Assembly (NCBI RefSeq): GCF_000377705.1
Contig: NZ_KB898628.1
Span: forward strand, 1 to 64,000
From: Salsuginibacillus kocurii DSM 18087
Lineage (GTDB): Bacteria; Bacillota; Bacilli; Bacillales; Marinococcaceae
Reading direction: 5' to 3'
DNA length: 64,000 nt
Position 1 is the stretch's first letter. Every line of letters begins with the position of its first letter. Positions 37,545 to 47,089 of the stretch are shown here, piece after piece. Both the position numbers and the translations under genes were made by a program. Below the pieces are notes generated by a model. It had not been told where the DNA came from. It worked only from the letters and a program-made list of their open reading frames with translations, and ran no database searches.

Positions 37545-38666
37545 ATGAGTAAGCGGGACTTTTATGAGGTGCTTGGCGTCAGTCAGGATGCCAGCCAAGA
37601 TGAAATAAAGAAAGCTTATAAAAAGCTAGCACGGAAGTATCATCCAGATGTGAACCAAGAAGAAGGTGCGGAAGATAAATTTAAAGAAGTTAAATCAGCG
37701 TATGACACGTTAAGTGATTCGCAGAAACGAGCGCATTATGACCGGTTTGGCCACAGCGACCCCAATCAAGGTATGGGCGGTGGAGGCGCCGGTGACTTTG
37801 GCGGCTTTGGCGATATCTTTGATATGTTCTTTGGCGGTGGCGGGGGCGGCCGCCGCGACCCAAATGCCCCGCGACAAGGAGCAGACCTGCAATATACAAT
37901 GACTGTGGAATTTAAAGAAGCTGTTTTCGGTACAGAAACAGAAATAGAGATTCCGCGGGAAGATGATTGTGAAACATGTAATGGCAGCGGAGCAAAGCCT
38001 GGAACGAGCCCAGAAACGTGTTCAAAATGTGGAGGCGCCGGTCAGTTAAATATTGAGCAAAATACGCCATTTGGCCGTGTTGTCAACCGCCGTGTGTGTG
38101 ACCAGTGTCAAGGAAAAGGTCAGACGATTAAACAAAAATGTTCTACATGTCATGGATCAGGCAAAACTCGCCGCCGTCAAAAGCTGAATGTAAAAGTGCC
38201 TGCCGGTATTGATCACGGTCAGCAAATGCGCATGGCTGGGCAAGGAGAACCAGGGAAAAATGGTGGCCCTTCAGGAGATTTGTATATTGTATTTAACGTA
38301 CAAACTCATGAATTTTTTGATCGGGACGGCGATGATATCTTCTGTGATATGCCGATCACATTTGCTCAAGCTGCACTTGGGGATGAGATTGAAGTACCAA
38401 CTCTTGACAGCAAAGTGAAACTGAAAATCCCTGCCGGAACGCAAACAGGGAGAAGTTTCCGCTTGAAAGATAAAGGTGTTCCGAATGTTCATGGACGAGG
38501 CACCGGAGACCAGATGGTGAAAATTCGGGTCATCACACCAAACAACCTTACCGACCGACAAAAAGAACTGCTGCGTGAATTTGCGGAAATCGGTGGAGAA
38601 GAGCAAGTAGACGAACAAAACGAAAACTTTTTCGCTAAGGTGAAACGTGCCTTTCGAGGCGAATAA
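37545..38666 (+). CDS. dnaJ: chaperone DnaJ
   Basis: Hsp40 co-chaperone, 373 residues. J domain with the HPD motif ([16 protein letters not shown]), a Gly/Phe-rich linker, and four zinc-binding CxxCxGxG repeats ([32 protein letters not shown]). Two C-terminal beta domains follow. I start at the ATG at 37545 (MSKRDFYE) after GGGAGTGAG, not the GTG at 37536. Confidence 0.97.
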   Translation: MSKRDFYEVLGVSQDASQDEIKKAYKKLARKYHPDVNQEEGAEDKFKEVKSAYDTLSDSQKRAHYDRFGHSDPNQGMGGGGAGDFGGFGDIFDMFFGGGGGGRRDPNAPRQGADLQYTMTVEFKEAVFGTETEIEIPREDDCETCNGSGAKPGTSPETCSKCGGAGQLNIEQNTPFGRVVNRRVCDQCQGKGQTIKQKCSTCHGSGKTRRRQKLNVKVPAGIDHGQQMRMAGQGEPGKNGGPSGDLYIVFNVQTHEFFDRDGDDIFCDMPITFAQAALGDEIEVPTLDSKVKLKIPAGTQTGRSFRLKDKGVPNVHGRGTGDQMVKIRVITPNNLTDRQKELLREFAEIGGEEQVDEQNENFFAKVKRAFRGE

Positions 38667-38683
38667 GGGTCGCAACTAGCAAG

Positions 38684-38712
38684 AGGCTTTCACTCGATTT
38701 AGGGTGAAAGCC
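38684..38712 (+). terminator. hairpin after dnaJ
   Basis: GGCTTTCAC (38684-38692) pairs with GGTGAAAGCC (38703-38712). There is no long T-run (ATTGTT follows), so termination strength is uncertain. Confidence 0.6.
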
Positions 38713-38898
38713 ATTGTTACGTCAAAGAGTAATGTTATAAGCTTGCTGTAAAAGGAAGGGTATTGGCTAGATAACACGTTCCAAGTTGCTTAGTAACGCA
38801 TTTAATGTAAATATAGGGGCATAAGCAAGCAGCTGATTGTTTCTATAAAATTCAGGGGCTTAAAAGATTAGTTCAGGTGTCAAAGGTAGCCCGAAACC

Positions 38899-38938
38899 GG
38901 AATATGTGAGATTGCTGCGGACAAAGTGAGCATATTCC
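38899..38938. repeat. short inverted-repeat remnant upstream of prmA
   Basis: GGAATATG (38899-38906) and CATATTCC (38931-38938) flank GAGATTGCTGCGGACAAAG. The layout resembles the core of a common Bacillaceae intergenic repeat with its middle deleted, and part of it is similar to 55225-55250. The rest of the 332-bp gap before prmA shows no gene. Confidence 0.4.
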
Positions 38939-38998
38939 AGCTGCTTTTCGTTAAGAACTGACTTATGGAATGTCCCTTTGATACGGGGTGGAGTTTAC

Positions 38999-39937
38999 GT
39001 GAAGTGGACTGAATTCAGAGTACATACAAAAAATGAGGCAGTGGAAGCAATATCGAATATTTTACACGAAGCAGGTGCAAGCGGTGTTGTGATTGAGGAT
39101 GCCACAGACTTAACCAGAGGTTTCGATTCCCCAGAAGGAGAATGGGTAGAGCTTTCGCCTGAAGATTATCCTGAGGAAGGGGTTGTAGTGAAATCCTATT
39201 TTCCGGAATCTAGTCACCTCCAAGAAACAGTCGAGGGTGTTCAGCATTCTATCAATGAACTAAGTCATTACGGATTAGATATTGGAGCAAACGTCGTGAC
39301 GCTATCTGAGGTAGAGGAGGAAGATTGGGCTCACGCCTGGAAAAAATACTACAAACCAGTCAAGGTAACAAGCGAACTAACCATCGCTCCTTCCTGGGAA
39401 AACTATACACCGTTTTCAAGCGAAGAGAAGGTAATCGAGCTAGATCCTGGCATGGCTTTTGGAACAGGTACTCATCCGTCAACCCTTCTCTCATTGACTG
39501 CTTTAGAAGAAACCGTGCAGAAACAAGATGAAGTAATTGATGTAGGTACAGGTTCTGGTATTTTAAGCATAGCGGCTGCTCTATACGGCGCTAAGAATGT
39601 GCGTGCTTTTGACGTTGATGAAGTGGCGGTGCGCACGGCGAAAGAAAATATAGAGCTAAATGGCGTAAGTAGTACTGTATTGGTTGAGCATAAAAACTTA
39701 CTGGCGGATATGAAGGCACAAGCAGACGTAGTTGTAGCAAATATCTTGGCTGAAGTTATTTTGCGGTTGGTTAACGATGCAAGGGCCAATTTGAAAACAG
39801 GAGGCTCCTTTATTACCTCAGGCATCATCCGCCGTAAAAAAGAAGAAGTGCGAGAAGCTTTAACAGCTGGAGGCTTTGAAATAGTAGAAGTATTGGAAAT
39901 GGAAGACTGGGTTACGTTTATTGCAAAAGCAGTTTGA
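38999..39937 (+). CDS. prmA: ribosomal protein L11 methyltransferase
   Basis: Methylates ribosomal protein L11 using SAM. It is 312 residues (311 in B. subtilis). The N-terminal L11-binding domain is KWTEFRVHTKNEAVEAISN and HEAGASGVVIED. The SAM domain has DPGMAFGTGTHPST, DVGTGSGILSIAA and VVANILAEVI. The start is GTG at 38999 after GGGGTGGAG; the upstream ATG at 38978 is not supported. It follows the dnaK operon, as in B. subtilis. Confidence 0.94.
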   Translation: MKWTEFRVHTKNEAVEAISNILHEAGASGVVIEDATDLTRGFDSPEGEWVELSPEDYPEEGVVVKSYFPESSHLQETVEGVQHSINELSHYGLDIGANVVTLSEVEEEDWAHAWKKYYKPVKVTSELTIAPSWENYTPFSSEEKVIELDPGMAFGTGTHPSTLLSLTALEETVQKQDEVIDVGTGSGILSIAAALYGAKNVRAFDVDEVAVRTAKENIELNGVSSTVLVEHKNLLADMKAQADVVVANILAEVILRLVNDARANLKTGGSFITSGIIRRKKEEVREALTAGGFEIVEVLEMEDWVTFIAKAV

Positions 39938-39967
39938 TTATATAGGTTGGCAGGGAGTGGGTCGTGC

Positions 39968-40720
39968 ATGCAGCGTTATTTTGTCGCACCGAAGCAGTTT
40001 AACGGTGAAGAGGTAGTGATTACAGGCGAGGATGTAAAGCACATCTCGAAAGTCATGCGAATGAAAGAAGAAGACCGGATTATTTGTTTGGACAATCAAG
40101 GCTTTGCTGGTGAATATACCATTCATGCTATTACTGAAGGAGAAGTACTTGCTACCTTGGCTAGACCTTTAGCGAAATCAACCGAGCTGCCTCTTTATGT
40201 TACAGTTGTTTCGGGACTTTCAAAAGGGGACAAATTTGAACAAGTGCTGCAAAAGGGAACAGAATTGGGCGCCTCTTCATTTTCCCCTTATAAAGCAGCG
40301 CGTTCTGTAGTAAAATGGGAAGATAAAAAGGCTAATAAAAAACTTGCTCGCTATCAAAAAATTGTTAAAGAAGCAGCTGAACAATCAGAGCGTACATTGA
40401 TTCCAACTGTGACAGAAGCAAAAACGTTTCAGGAAGTTCTTTATTTAGCTGAATCTTATGATGACGCGTGGTTGATTTATGAAGAAACAGCAAGAGCAGA
40501 TGAGCATATTAACCTGTCTGAGAGACTGTCTCAGTTGAAAATGAATCAGTCTCTACTGATCATGGTTGGACCTGAGGGTGGGGTCTCCCAAGCAGAAGCT
40601 GACCAGGCGATGTCAGCAGGGTTTCATCCAATCAGTTTAGGACCGCGCATATTACGAACTGAAACAGCACCCCAATATGTCCTTTCGGTGCTTAGTTATT
40701 ATTTTGAATGTATGAGGTGA
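39968..40720 (+). CDS. rsmE: 16S rRNA m3U1498 methyltransferase RsmE
   Basis: A SPOUT-class methyltransferase, 250 residues. The N-terminal PUA-like part is MQRYFVAPKQFNGEEVVITG. The C-terminal SPOUT knot has LIMVGPEGGVSQAE and SLGPRILRTETAP, the family hallmark. The start is the ATG at 39968 after GGGAGTGGG. mtaB begins six bases after its stop. Confidence 0.94.
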   Translation: MQRYFVAPKQFNGEEVVITGEDVKHISKVMRMKEEDRIICLDNQGFAGEYTIHAITEGEVLATLARPLAKSTELPLYVTVVSGLSKGDKFEQVLQKGTELGASSFSPYKAARSVVKWEDKKANKKLARYQKIVKEAAEQSERTLIPTVTEAKTFQEVLYLAESYDDAWLIYEETARADEHINLSERLSQLKMNQSLLIMVGPEGGVSQAEADQAMSAGFHPISLGPRILRTETAPQYVLSVLSYYFECMR

Positions 40721-40725
40721 AAAAA

Positions 40726-42063
40726 ATGGCAACTGTTGCATTTCACACACTCGGTTGCAAAGTTAATCATTACGAAACCGAAGCAATTTGGCATTTGTTT
40801 CAACAGGAAGGCTATGAAAAAACAGACTTTTCAAGTCATGCCGATGTTTACGTCATAAACACGTGTACGGTCACAAATACAGGGGACAAAAAAAGCCGTC
40901 AAGTGATACGAAGAGCGATCCGAAAAAACCCGGATGCCGTGATTTGCGTAACTGGCTGTTATGCACAAACTTCACCGGCAGAGGTTATGGAGATCCCAGG
41001 AGTAGACATTGTAGTTGGTACACAGGATCGGGCAAAAATGATTCCTTACATTGAACAGTTTAAACAGGAACGAAAGCCAATCAATGCTGTTACAAATATT
41101 ATGAAAAATCGAGTATATGAAGAATTGGATGTGCCAGATTTCTCCAATAGAACTCGGGCTTCCTTAAAGATTCAAGAGGGTTGTAATAATTTTTGTACCT
41201 TCTGTATTATACCTTGGGCTAGAGGTTTGCTTCGTTCCAGACAGCCGGATGAAGTGCTTGCCCAAGCTGAACAGTTAGTAGAGGCAGGGTACCAGGAAAT
41301 TGTGCTAACAGGCATTCATACTGGCGGCTATGGTGAAGATTTCAAATCATACAATTTTGCCAACCTCCTGAGTGACTTAGAGAAAATTGAAGGGCTGAAG
41401 CGACTTAGAATTTCTTCTATAGAAGCGAGCCAAATAACAGATGAAGTGATTGGAGTGATTGATCGCTCTGATAAAATTGTGAACCATTTGCACATTCCGC
41501 TTCAGGCAGGGTCGGATACGGTGCTTAAACGGATGCGCCGCAAATATACCACGGCCTATTACAAAGAACGTGTCCAGCATTTAAAAAAGGCACTTCCAGA
41601 TTTAGCCGTAACAACAGATGTGATCGTCGGTTTCCCGGGGGAGACCGAGGAAGAATTTCAAGAAACCTATCAATTCATCTCCGAGCTTGGTTATTCTGAG
41701 CTCCATGTTTTTCCTTATTCCAAGCGAACAGGTACACCAGCTGCACGTATGGAGGAGCAAGTTGACCCGGACATTAAGAATACCCGTGTCCATCAGCTAA
41801 TTGAGTTATCAAACCAGCTGGCAAAAGAGTATGCAGCTCGTCATGAAGGAGAAGTATTAGAAGTCATTCCTGAAGAAGGAGATGCCGAAAAAAATGACGA
41901 TGGCTTCCTTACTGGATATACGAGCAATTACATGAAAATCAGGTTTGAAGGGCCGCGGTCATTAATTGGAGAACGAGTACAAGTTAAAGTGACTAAATCA
42001 GGTTACCCAGTTAATGAAGGCACTTTCGTCCGAGTAGTTGATAGTGTGGCTCTTTCAAGTTAA
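40726..42063 (+). CDS. mtaB: tRNA t6A37 methylthiotransferase MtaB
   Basis: A radical SAM enzyme that adds a methylthio group to t6A37 of tRNAs. It is 445 residues. UPF0004 domain with three cysteines (HTLGCKVNHYETEA, INTCTVTN, VTGCYAQT), radical SAM cluster CNNFCTFC and a C-terminal TRAM domain. This corresponds to YqeV. I start at 40726, after GAGGTG, not 40708. Confidence 0.94.
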   Translation: MATVAFHTLGCKVNHYETEAIWHLFQQEGYEKTDFSSHADVYVINTCTVTNTGDKKSRQVIRRAIRKNPDAVICVTGCYAQTSPAEVMEIPGVDIVVGTQDRAKMIPYIEQFKQERKPINAVTNIMKNRVYEELDVPDFSNRTRASLKIQEGCNNFCTFCIIPWARGLLRSRQPDEVLAQAEQLVEAGYQEIVLTGIHTGGYGEDFKSYNFANLLSDLEKIEGLKRLRISSIEASQITDEVIGVIDRSDKIVNHLHIPLQAGSDTVLKRMRRKYTTAYYKERVQHLKKALPDLAVTTDVIVGFPGETEEEFQETYQFISELGYSELHVFPYSKRTGTPAARMEEQVDPDIKNTRVHQLIELSNQLAKEYAARHEGEVLEVIPEEGDAEKNDDGFLTGYTSNYMKIRFEGPRSLIGERVQVKVTKSGYPVNEGTFVRVVDSVALSS

Positions 42064-42103
42064 TAAACCCTATTCAGAATAATTTATAGGAAAGGTGTTT
42101 TTT

Positions 42104-42760
42104 ATGTCTGCAGAAATTTCACAAACGATTGATCATACGCTGTTAAAACCAGAAGCAACTAAAGAACAAGTACAAAGGCTTATAAATGAAGCAAAAGAAA
42201 ACAGCTTTGCTGCAGTTTGCGTGAACCCTTCTTATGTAGCTTTAGCGGCAGAGGAATTAAAGGGCACCGCTGTAGAGGTTTGTACGGTAATTGGTTTTCC
42301 ACTTGGGGCAACCACCACGGAAGTAAAACAATACGAAACGAAACAAATGGTAGCAGCTGGTGCTACTGAAATTGATATGGTAATCAATATCGGGGCGCTA
42401 AAATCCGGCGACGATGAGCTGGTGAAAAAAGATATCCAGGCTGTGGTGGAAGCATCCAAGGAAGGCGCGGCTATCACTAAAGTAATCATTGAAACAGCGC
42501 TCTTATCTGATGAAGAAAAAGAAAAGGCCTGCAAACTTTCTGTTGAAGCTGGAGCAGAATTTGTGAAAACCTCGACTGGATTTGCTGGTGGAGGCGCTAC
42601 ACTTGAAGACGTTAAATTAATGCGCGAAGTGGTAGGGGACAAGGCAGAAGTAAAAGCAAGCGGTGGCATACGAGATACACAAACAGCTTTAGCTATGCTT
42701 CAGGCGGGCGCGGATCGGATCGGGGCAAGCGCCAGTGTAAGTATTGTTGAAAACGTATAA
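42104..42760 (+). CDS. deoC: deoxyribose-phosphate aldolase
   Basis: Splits 2-deoxyribose-5-phosphate into glyceraldehyde-3-phosphate and acetaldehyde in deoxynucleoside breakdown. It is 218 residues. The Schiff-base lysine lies in [10 protein letters not shown], with [11 protein letters not shown] at the N-terminus and [13 protein letters not shown] near the end. GGAAAGGTG precedes the ATG at 42104. It sits 40 bp after mtaB, away from other deo genes, which is seen in some Bacillaceae. Confidence 0.95.
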   Translation: MSAEISQTIDHTLLKPEATKEQVQRLINEAKENSFAAVCVNPSYVALAAEELKGTAVEVCTVIGFPLGATTTEVKQYETKQMVAAGATEIDMVINIGALKSGDDELVKKDIQAVVEASKEGAAITKVIIETALLSDEEKEKACKLSVEAGAEFVKTSTGFAGGGATLEDVKLMREVVGDKAEVKASGGIRDTQTALAMLQAGADRIGASASVSIVENV

Positions 42761-42775
42761 TATATGAATGAATAC

Positions 42776-42804
42776 TTGTATTTTTTTTGATCGTGCTTTA
42801 TAAT
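42776..42804 (+). promoter_or_regulatory. rpsU promoter
   Basis: TTGTAT (42776-42781), 17 bp, perfect TATAAT (42799-42804). The leader of about 65 nt contains GTAAC...GTTAC arms that could pair. Confidence 0.75.
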
Positions 42805-42877
42805 TTGTAACCATGGAGTTCAATGAGACTCTTGTTACACCATGAGTGATCGGTTGTACTGGAGGGAGGGATTCAGA

Positions 42878-43051
42878 ATGGCTGAAACACGAATTAAAAA
42901 AAATGAGTCAATTGATGCGGCTCTTCGCCGTTTCAAAAAAGACCTTTCCAAAGAAGGAAAAATGGCAGAAGTTAAAAAGCGTAAGCATTATGAAAAGCCC
43001 AGCATTAAGCGCAAGAAAAAGTCCGAAGCAGCACGTAAACGTAAGTATTAA
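42878..43051 (+). CDS. rpsU: 30S ribosomal protein S21
   Basis: A 57-residue basic ribosomal protein: [48 protein letters not shown] precedes the ATG. The longer frame from 42842 is only leader. In B. subtilis rpsU is followed by yqeY; here a 529-bp gap follows with no yqeY. Confidence 0.96.
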   Translation: MAETRIKKNESIDAALRRFKKDLSKEGKMAEVKKRKHYEKPSIKRKKKSEAARKRKY

Positions 43052-43287
43052 GTAACTACGAACGTTTATAGGAATGGGGTCATTAAATCTGACCTTCATC
43101 TGTTGAGGCAATTGCTTAGTCTAGAAGATGGAGGCTTATAAGATTTATGGCTCATACATCGTTGATGAATGTAGACATGAATCCCTCCATGAATATAAAT
43201 ATGTTTTTCCAATAGGTATAAAACATTAGGAAGACATGTAACACAGGCGAAAATGTCTCTATCAGCGAACCGGGCGTCTAAGCGCTA

Positions 43288-43320
43288 AACCTCTTCTTAC
43301 ATTGGTAGGAAGAGGTTTTT
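43288..43320 (+). terminator. terminator downstream of rpsU
   Basis: AACCTCTTCTTAC-ATTG-GTAGGAAGAGGTT followed by TTTTAATGTTTTT. It lies 236 bp after the rpsU stop. The interval 43052-43287 has no gene that I recognise; it includes AGACAT/ATGTCT arms near 43230-43258. Confidence 0.88.
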
Positions 43321-43580
43321 AATGTTTTTATTGATTTTTTTAACGACAGTTCTGGGGAAGTTAGAATAAAATGCATCAACTAGTAGAAGGTTACAAGCCG
43401 CAAGCATCTCAAACAGACAATAAAAATTAACTTATGATACAATTAAAAAAATGAAACATTATCGGGTTTTATCCCGTAACAAAATAAAGCTGGATGCTCG
43501 CCGTATTTGCGGGAGGCAGCCTAGGGCAATGGAGTAATAGGGACGGGCTGGCTTAAAGAGATGGCAGGGGGGTGAATGTG

Positions 43581-44933
43581 ATGAAACTGTTTAGAATTTT
43601 AATGTATCTGATGGTTATAATGATAGCAGCCAGTTCTTACTCGTTGGGCCTCCATGCGCAGGAAACTGAGGAAATTCACGAAAACTCTGTTCACTTTGTA
43701 CCTGTAGAACAAACTGTAGAACGAGGATTAGAGTCTTTTTTAGATCGTTCGATTGATACAGCTGTCGAAGAAGGTGCGGACCATGTCGTACTTGAAATTG
43801 ACACACCAGGGGGAGCGGTTGATGCTGCAGGTAATATTGCACAAATCGTGCGGAATGCGGAAGTCCCTACTACTGCTTTTGTTACGGGAGAAGCCATGTC
43901 AGCTGGGGCTTATATCGCTTTAAATGCCAACCAAATCGTGATGGCACCGGGCACTACAATGGGATCGGCTCAGGTGGTTGATGGGACTGGAAATGCTGCT
44001 GAAACGAAAGCACAATCAGCCTGGGTATCTAATATGGTTGGCGCAGCAGAGAATAATGACCGTGATCCTCAATACGCTGAAGCAATGGCTAACCCTGATC
44101 TAGTGATCGAAGAATTGAATGTTGGAGAAGGCGATCTGCTTACACTTACTTCATCTCAGGCTTTAGAGGTGGGGTATGCGGAAGAGGTGGCTAATGACCG
44201 GGAACAGCTTCTGCAATTTTTAGAGATGGAAGAGGCGGAAATCGTCGAAAGTGAAGTAAGTTTTGCTGAACAAATTGCCCGCTTCGTTACAAGTCCTGTT
44301 GTAATCCCAATTCTGTTATCGCTTGGAAGTATTGGCTTGGTTTTAGAGCTATTTTCCCCTGGATTTGGCATACCCGGTCTTTTAGGATTAAGTTCATTAT
44401 TGTTATTTTTCTTTGGGCATCTTATCGCAGGGTTTGCAGGCATGGAAACGATTATTTTATTCATTGCTGGTGTTATCTTACTCCTTGTCGAAGTCTTTTT
44501 CCCGGGGTTTGGGATATTTGGAATATTGGGTGTTGGCGCGGTGATAACAAGTATGCTGCTGGCATCATTCTCGACTGTTTATATGCTGCTGGCCATATTA
44601 ATTGCTGCCATTGTTTCCGGGGTGGTAGCTGTAATTTTATTTAAATATTTTGGTCAGAGAGGCCCGATGAAACGAATGGTGCTCCATGATGCGACCACAA
44701 CAGATGAAGGATATATATCTAACGAATCTCGCGCAGAAATTGTAGGGCAGATCGGAGAGACTATTACCCCGCTCAGACCGGCTGGGTCAATGATTCTTAA
44801 TGACGAGCGTCTTGACGTCGTGAGTGAAGGAGGATATATTGAACAAGGCAGGAAAGCAAAGGTAGTCTCAGCTGTTGGGTCTAGAATTATCGTGCGAGAG
44901 GTTGCCGCGGAACAAGAATTGAATCATGAATAG
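43581..44933 (+). CDS. NfeD family membrane serine protease-like protein
   Basis: About 450 residues, equivalent to B. subtilis YqeZ. It has a signal peptide (LFRILMYLMVIMIAASS), then a ClpP-like domain (VVLEIDTPGGAVDAAGNIA, with the serine region MSAGAYIALNA). A membrane block with repeated SPGFGIPGLLGLSSL / FFPGFGIFGILGVG motifs follows, then a C-terminal NfeD OB-fold (VGQIGETITPLRPAGSM). NfeD proteins pair with flotillins, here floA. The start is the ATG at 43581 after GGGGGGTG; a GTG at 43572 is in frame but too close to the site. Confidence 0.9.
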   Translation: MKLFRILMYLMVIMIAASSYSLGLHAQETEEIHENSVHFVPVEQTVERGLESFLDRSIDTAVEEGADHVVLEIDTPGGAVDAAGNIAQIVRNAEVPTTAFVTGEAMSAGAYIALNANQIVMAPGTTMGSAQVVDGTGNAAETKAQSAWVSNMVGAAENNDRDPQYAEAMANPDLVIEELNVGEGDLLTLTSSQALEVGYAEEVANDREQLLQFLEMEEAEIVESEVSFAEQIARFVTSPVVIPILLSLGSIGLVLELFSPGFGIPGLLGLSSLLLFFFGHLIAGFAGMETIILFIAGVILLLVEVFFPGFGIFGILGVGAVITSMLLASFSTVYMLLAILIAAIVSGVVAVILFKYFGQRGPMKRMVLHDATTTDEGYISNESRAEIVGQIGETITPLRPAGSMILNDERLDVVSEGGYIEQGRKAKVVSAVGSRIIVREVAAEQELNHE

Positions 44934-44948
44934 AGGAGGATTTTAAGA

Positions 44949-45965
44949 ATGGATGGTTTACCAGTAGAAATTACAGTACTTATTGTAGTAGCCATTGTCG
45001 TAATTTTGCTAGCTGTACTATTTACATTTGTACCAGTTATGCTCTGGATTTCCGCATTAGCTGCGGGGGTTAAGCTTAGTATATTTTCACTTGTCGGGAT
45101 GAGGTTGCGCCGAGTCATTCCAGCCCGCGTTGTAAATCCGTTGATTAAAGCTGAAAAAGCTGGCCTGAAACTTGCGTTGAACAAGTTGGAAGGGCATTAC
45201 TTGGCAGGTGGTAATGTAGACCGCGTTGTAAACGCCTTGATTGCAGCGCAGCGTGCAAATATCGATCTTTCTTTTGAACGATGTGCGGCGATTGATTTGG
45301 CTGGCCGTGACGTGTTAGAAGCGGTACAGATGAGTGTAAATCCTAAAGTTATTGAAACTCCGTTTATTGCTGGTGTAGCGATGGATGGGATTGAAGTGAA
45401 GGCAAAAGCACGAATTACAGTTCGAGCCAATATCGATAGGCTTGTTGGTGGTGCCGGTGAAGATACAGTCATTGCTCGTGTAGGGGAAGGTATTGTATCG
45501 ACTATTGGTTCCTCTGAGCGGCATAAAGATGTATTGGAGAACCCGGATATGATCTCGCAAACTGTTCTTGCTAAAGGTCTTGATTCCGGCACAGCTTTTG
45601 AAATTCTATCAATTGATATTGCAGATATTGACATTGGCAAGAACATTGGTGCAGAACTACAGACTGACCAAGCTGACGCGGATAAGATGATTGCACAAGC
45701 TAAAGCCGAAGAGCGCCGCGCTATGGCCGTTGCCCAAGAACAAGAAATGAAAGCTCGCGTAGAAGAAATGCGCGCGAAAGTGGTTGAAGCTGAAGCTGAA
45801 GTACCAATGGCTATGGCTGAGGCCCTTAAATCCGGAAACCTTGGCGTGATGGATTATATGAACATGCAAAACGTCATGGCTGATACCGATATGCGTGAGT
45901 CAATCGGCAAAGCAACCGGTGATGATGGAGATGAGACGAACCCAACGACTAAAGGAAAATCATAA
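44949..45965 (+). CDS. floA: flotillin-like protein FloA
   Basis: Scaffold of membrane microdomains that keep the membrane fluid and organise signalling complexes. It is 338 residues: an N-terminal membrane hairpin (about 8-45), an SPFH-like core ([40 protein letters not shown]-like) and a C-terminal Glu/Ala-rich coiled coil ([20 protein letters not shown]). GAGGAGG is upstream. It is 15 bp from the NfeD gene, so they are co-transcribed. Confidence 0.94.
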   Translation: MDGLPVEITVLIVVAIVVILLAVLFTFVPVMLWISALAAGVKLSIFSLVGMRLRRVIPARVVNPLIKAEKAGLKLALNKLEGHYLAGGNVDRVVNALIAAQRANIDLSFERCAAIDLAGRDVLEAVQMSVNPKVIETPFIAGVAMDGIEVKAKARITVRANIDRLVGGAGEDTVIARVGEGIVSTIGSSERHKDVLENPDMISQTVLAKGLDSGTAFEILSIDIADIDIGKNIGAELQTDQADADKMIAQAKAEERRAMAVAQEQEMKARVEEMRAKVVEAEAEVPMAMAEALKSGNLGVMDYMNMQNVMADTDMRESIGKATGDDGDETNPTTKGKS

Positions 45966-46016
45966 TTATTAAAACACGGACCCACGCGTTGACCGTTTAG
46001 GAAAGGTGGTTCGTAG

Positions 46017-46640
46017 GTGGAAGAATTATTGCAGTTTTTGTTTGCGAATATCTTCTGGATTATACTTTTACTTGGTGGGCTGTTTAGTGTTTTTAACCGC
46101 CAATCAGGCAATCAAGAGAGGCAGTCTGGAGAACAACAAAGAAGAACGTCAAATCAGCCGCAGAGCCAAGATGGTAATCGAAGAGAGCCTGTCGATTGGC
46201 GGGAGCTTATGCGAGAAGTTCAAGGTAAAGAATCAGACGATCATCCCACTTCACGCGCTCCTGAGCGAGGGTCTCCCATCAATTCAAGCCCAAGAGAAGC
46301 TGGGGATCAATCCTCTTCTCATGAAGCTGCAGAAGCTGAGCAGACCTCAAAAGCTCACCAAGAATATAATGAACAAATGGAACAGTTAAAGCGTAAAAAG
46401 CAAGAAGCAAAAGAAAAGCTGGCGAATGAAGGCGGGCTAGGTGAAGCCATTGATGATTCAGGTCTTCTTAAGGAAGCTAAAAGCCGGATTGCGTCTTCTG
46501 CTCAAGTCGACCTGGAACTAGAGAAACTCTCCAAAGACGAAGCTATGAAAGGCTTTATCTGGTCGGAAGTTTTTGGTGAGCCGCGGGCCAAAAAGCCATA
46601 CCATACTGGGAAGTTATATAATCCGCGCCGAAGAAGCTGA
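46017..46640 (+). CDS. membrane-anchored protein of unknown function next to floA
   Basis: A 207-residue protein. The N-terminal helix (LLQFLFANIFWIILLLGGLF) should anchor it. A long hydrophilic linker rich in Gln, Ser and Glu follows (about 30-105), then a charged coiled-coil stretch (EYNEQMEQLKRKKQEAKEKL) and a short C-terminal block (AMKGFIWSEVFGEPRAKKPY). It starts at a GTG (46017) after GGAAAGGTGG. I do not recognise a domain. Its operon place after NfeD and FloA suggests a membrane-microdomain partner; this is inference. Confidence 0.75.
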   Translation: MEELLQFLFANIFWIILLLGGLFSVFNRQSGNQERQSGEQQRRTSNQPQSQDGNRREPVDWRELMREVQGKESDDHPTSRAPERGSPINSSPREAGDQSSSHEAAEAEQTSKAHQEYNEQMEQLKRKKQEAKEKLANEGGLGEAIDDSGLLKEAKSRIASSAQVDLELEKLSKDEAMKGFIWSEVFGEPRAKKPYHTGKLYNPRRRS

Positions 46641-46664
46641 GATGAATCTCAGCTTCTTTTTTTC
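46630..46664 (+). terminator. terminator of the NfeD-floA operon
   Basis: GAAGAAGCTGAGA-TGAA-TCTCAGCTTCTTTTTTTC; a 12-bp stem with seven T. The stop codon of the preceding gene lies inside the stem. Confidence 0.93.
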
Positions 46665-46760
46665 ATCTATGGGGAGGGCTCCCTAATCTTTTAGGAGAGC
46701 TACTTTTTTCTTTAAAAGCAAAGAATCGTAAAGGTGGAGTGCTAGCTTATTTTTAAAATG

Positions 46761-46768
46761 CATACGTT
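46761..46768 (+). promoter_or_regulatory. possible sigma-E -10 element of yqfCD
   Basis: CATACGTT matches the sigma-E -10 consensus CATACANT at seven of eight positions, 24 bp before yqfC. A well-spaced -35 is not evident (GCTTATT is too close). yqfCD is sigma-E controlled in B. subtilis. Confidence 0.35.
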
Positions 46769-46792
46769 TTAAAGAGAAAGGGGAGCCGGCTC

Positions 46793-47089
46793 ATGAATTT
46801 TTCTTCTAGATGGAAAAAAGCAATCGTTAAACGGCTCGATATCCCTCAAGATACGTTGCTTGACGTAACACGCGTGACGTGGATCGATAACGGTGAGCTG
46901 TTTATAGAAAATTACCTAGGAATTCAAACATTTACGTCAGAATCCATCGTTCTTTTACTTGATGAAGGTGAAATACGAGTAGAAGGAGTACATCTTGAAT
47001 TGAAATCAGTACGAAAAGGTGAATTAAAAATAACAGGCCGTATTCAGGCAGTGAAAAGAATAGAGGAGGAGAAAGGGCGTTGGGTTTGA
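46793..47089 (+). CDS. yqfC: sporulation protein YqfC
   Basis: A 98-residue YabP/YqfC family protein. KKAIVKRLDIPQDTLLDVTR and IENYLGIQTFTSESIVLLL match the family. AAAGGGGAG precedes the ATG. It overlaps yqfD by ten bases. It is part of the mother-cell sporulation programme in B. subtilis; its molecular role is unclear. Confidence 0.9.
   Translation: MNFSSRWKKAIVKRLDIPQDTLLDVTRVTWIDNGELFIENYLGIQTFTSESIVLLLDEGEIRVEGVHLELKSVRKGELKITGRIQAVKRIEEEKGRWV

Noticed and set aside
42846-43055. 69-codon frame overlapping rpsU
   Set aside because: Out of frame with the clear S21 protein and has no independent ribosome site.
46006-46389. 127-codon frame overlapping the protein after floA
   Set aside because: It is another frame of the 46017-46640 gene and stops early; the 46017 frame has the helix, coiled coil and ribosome site.
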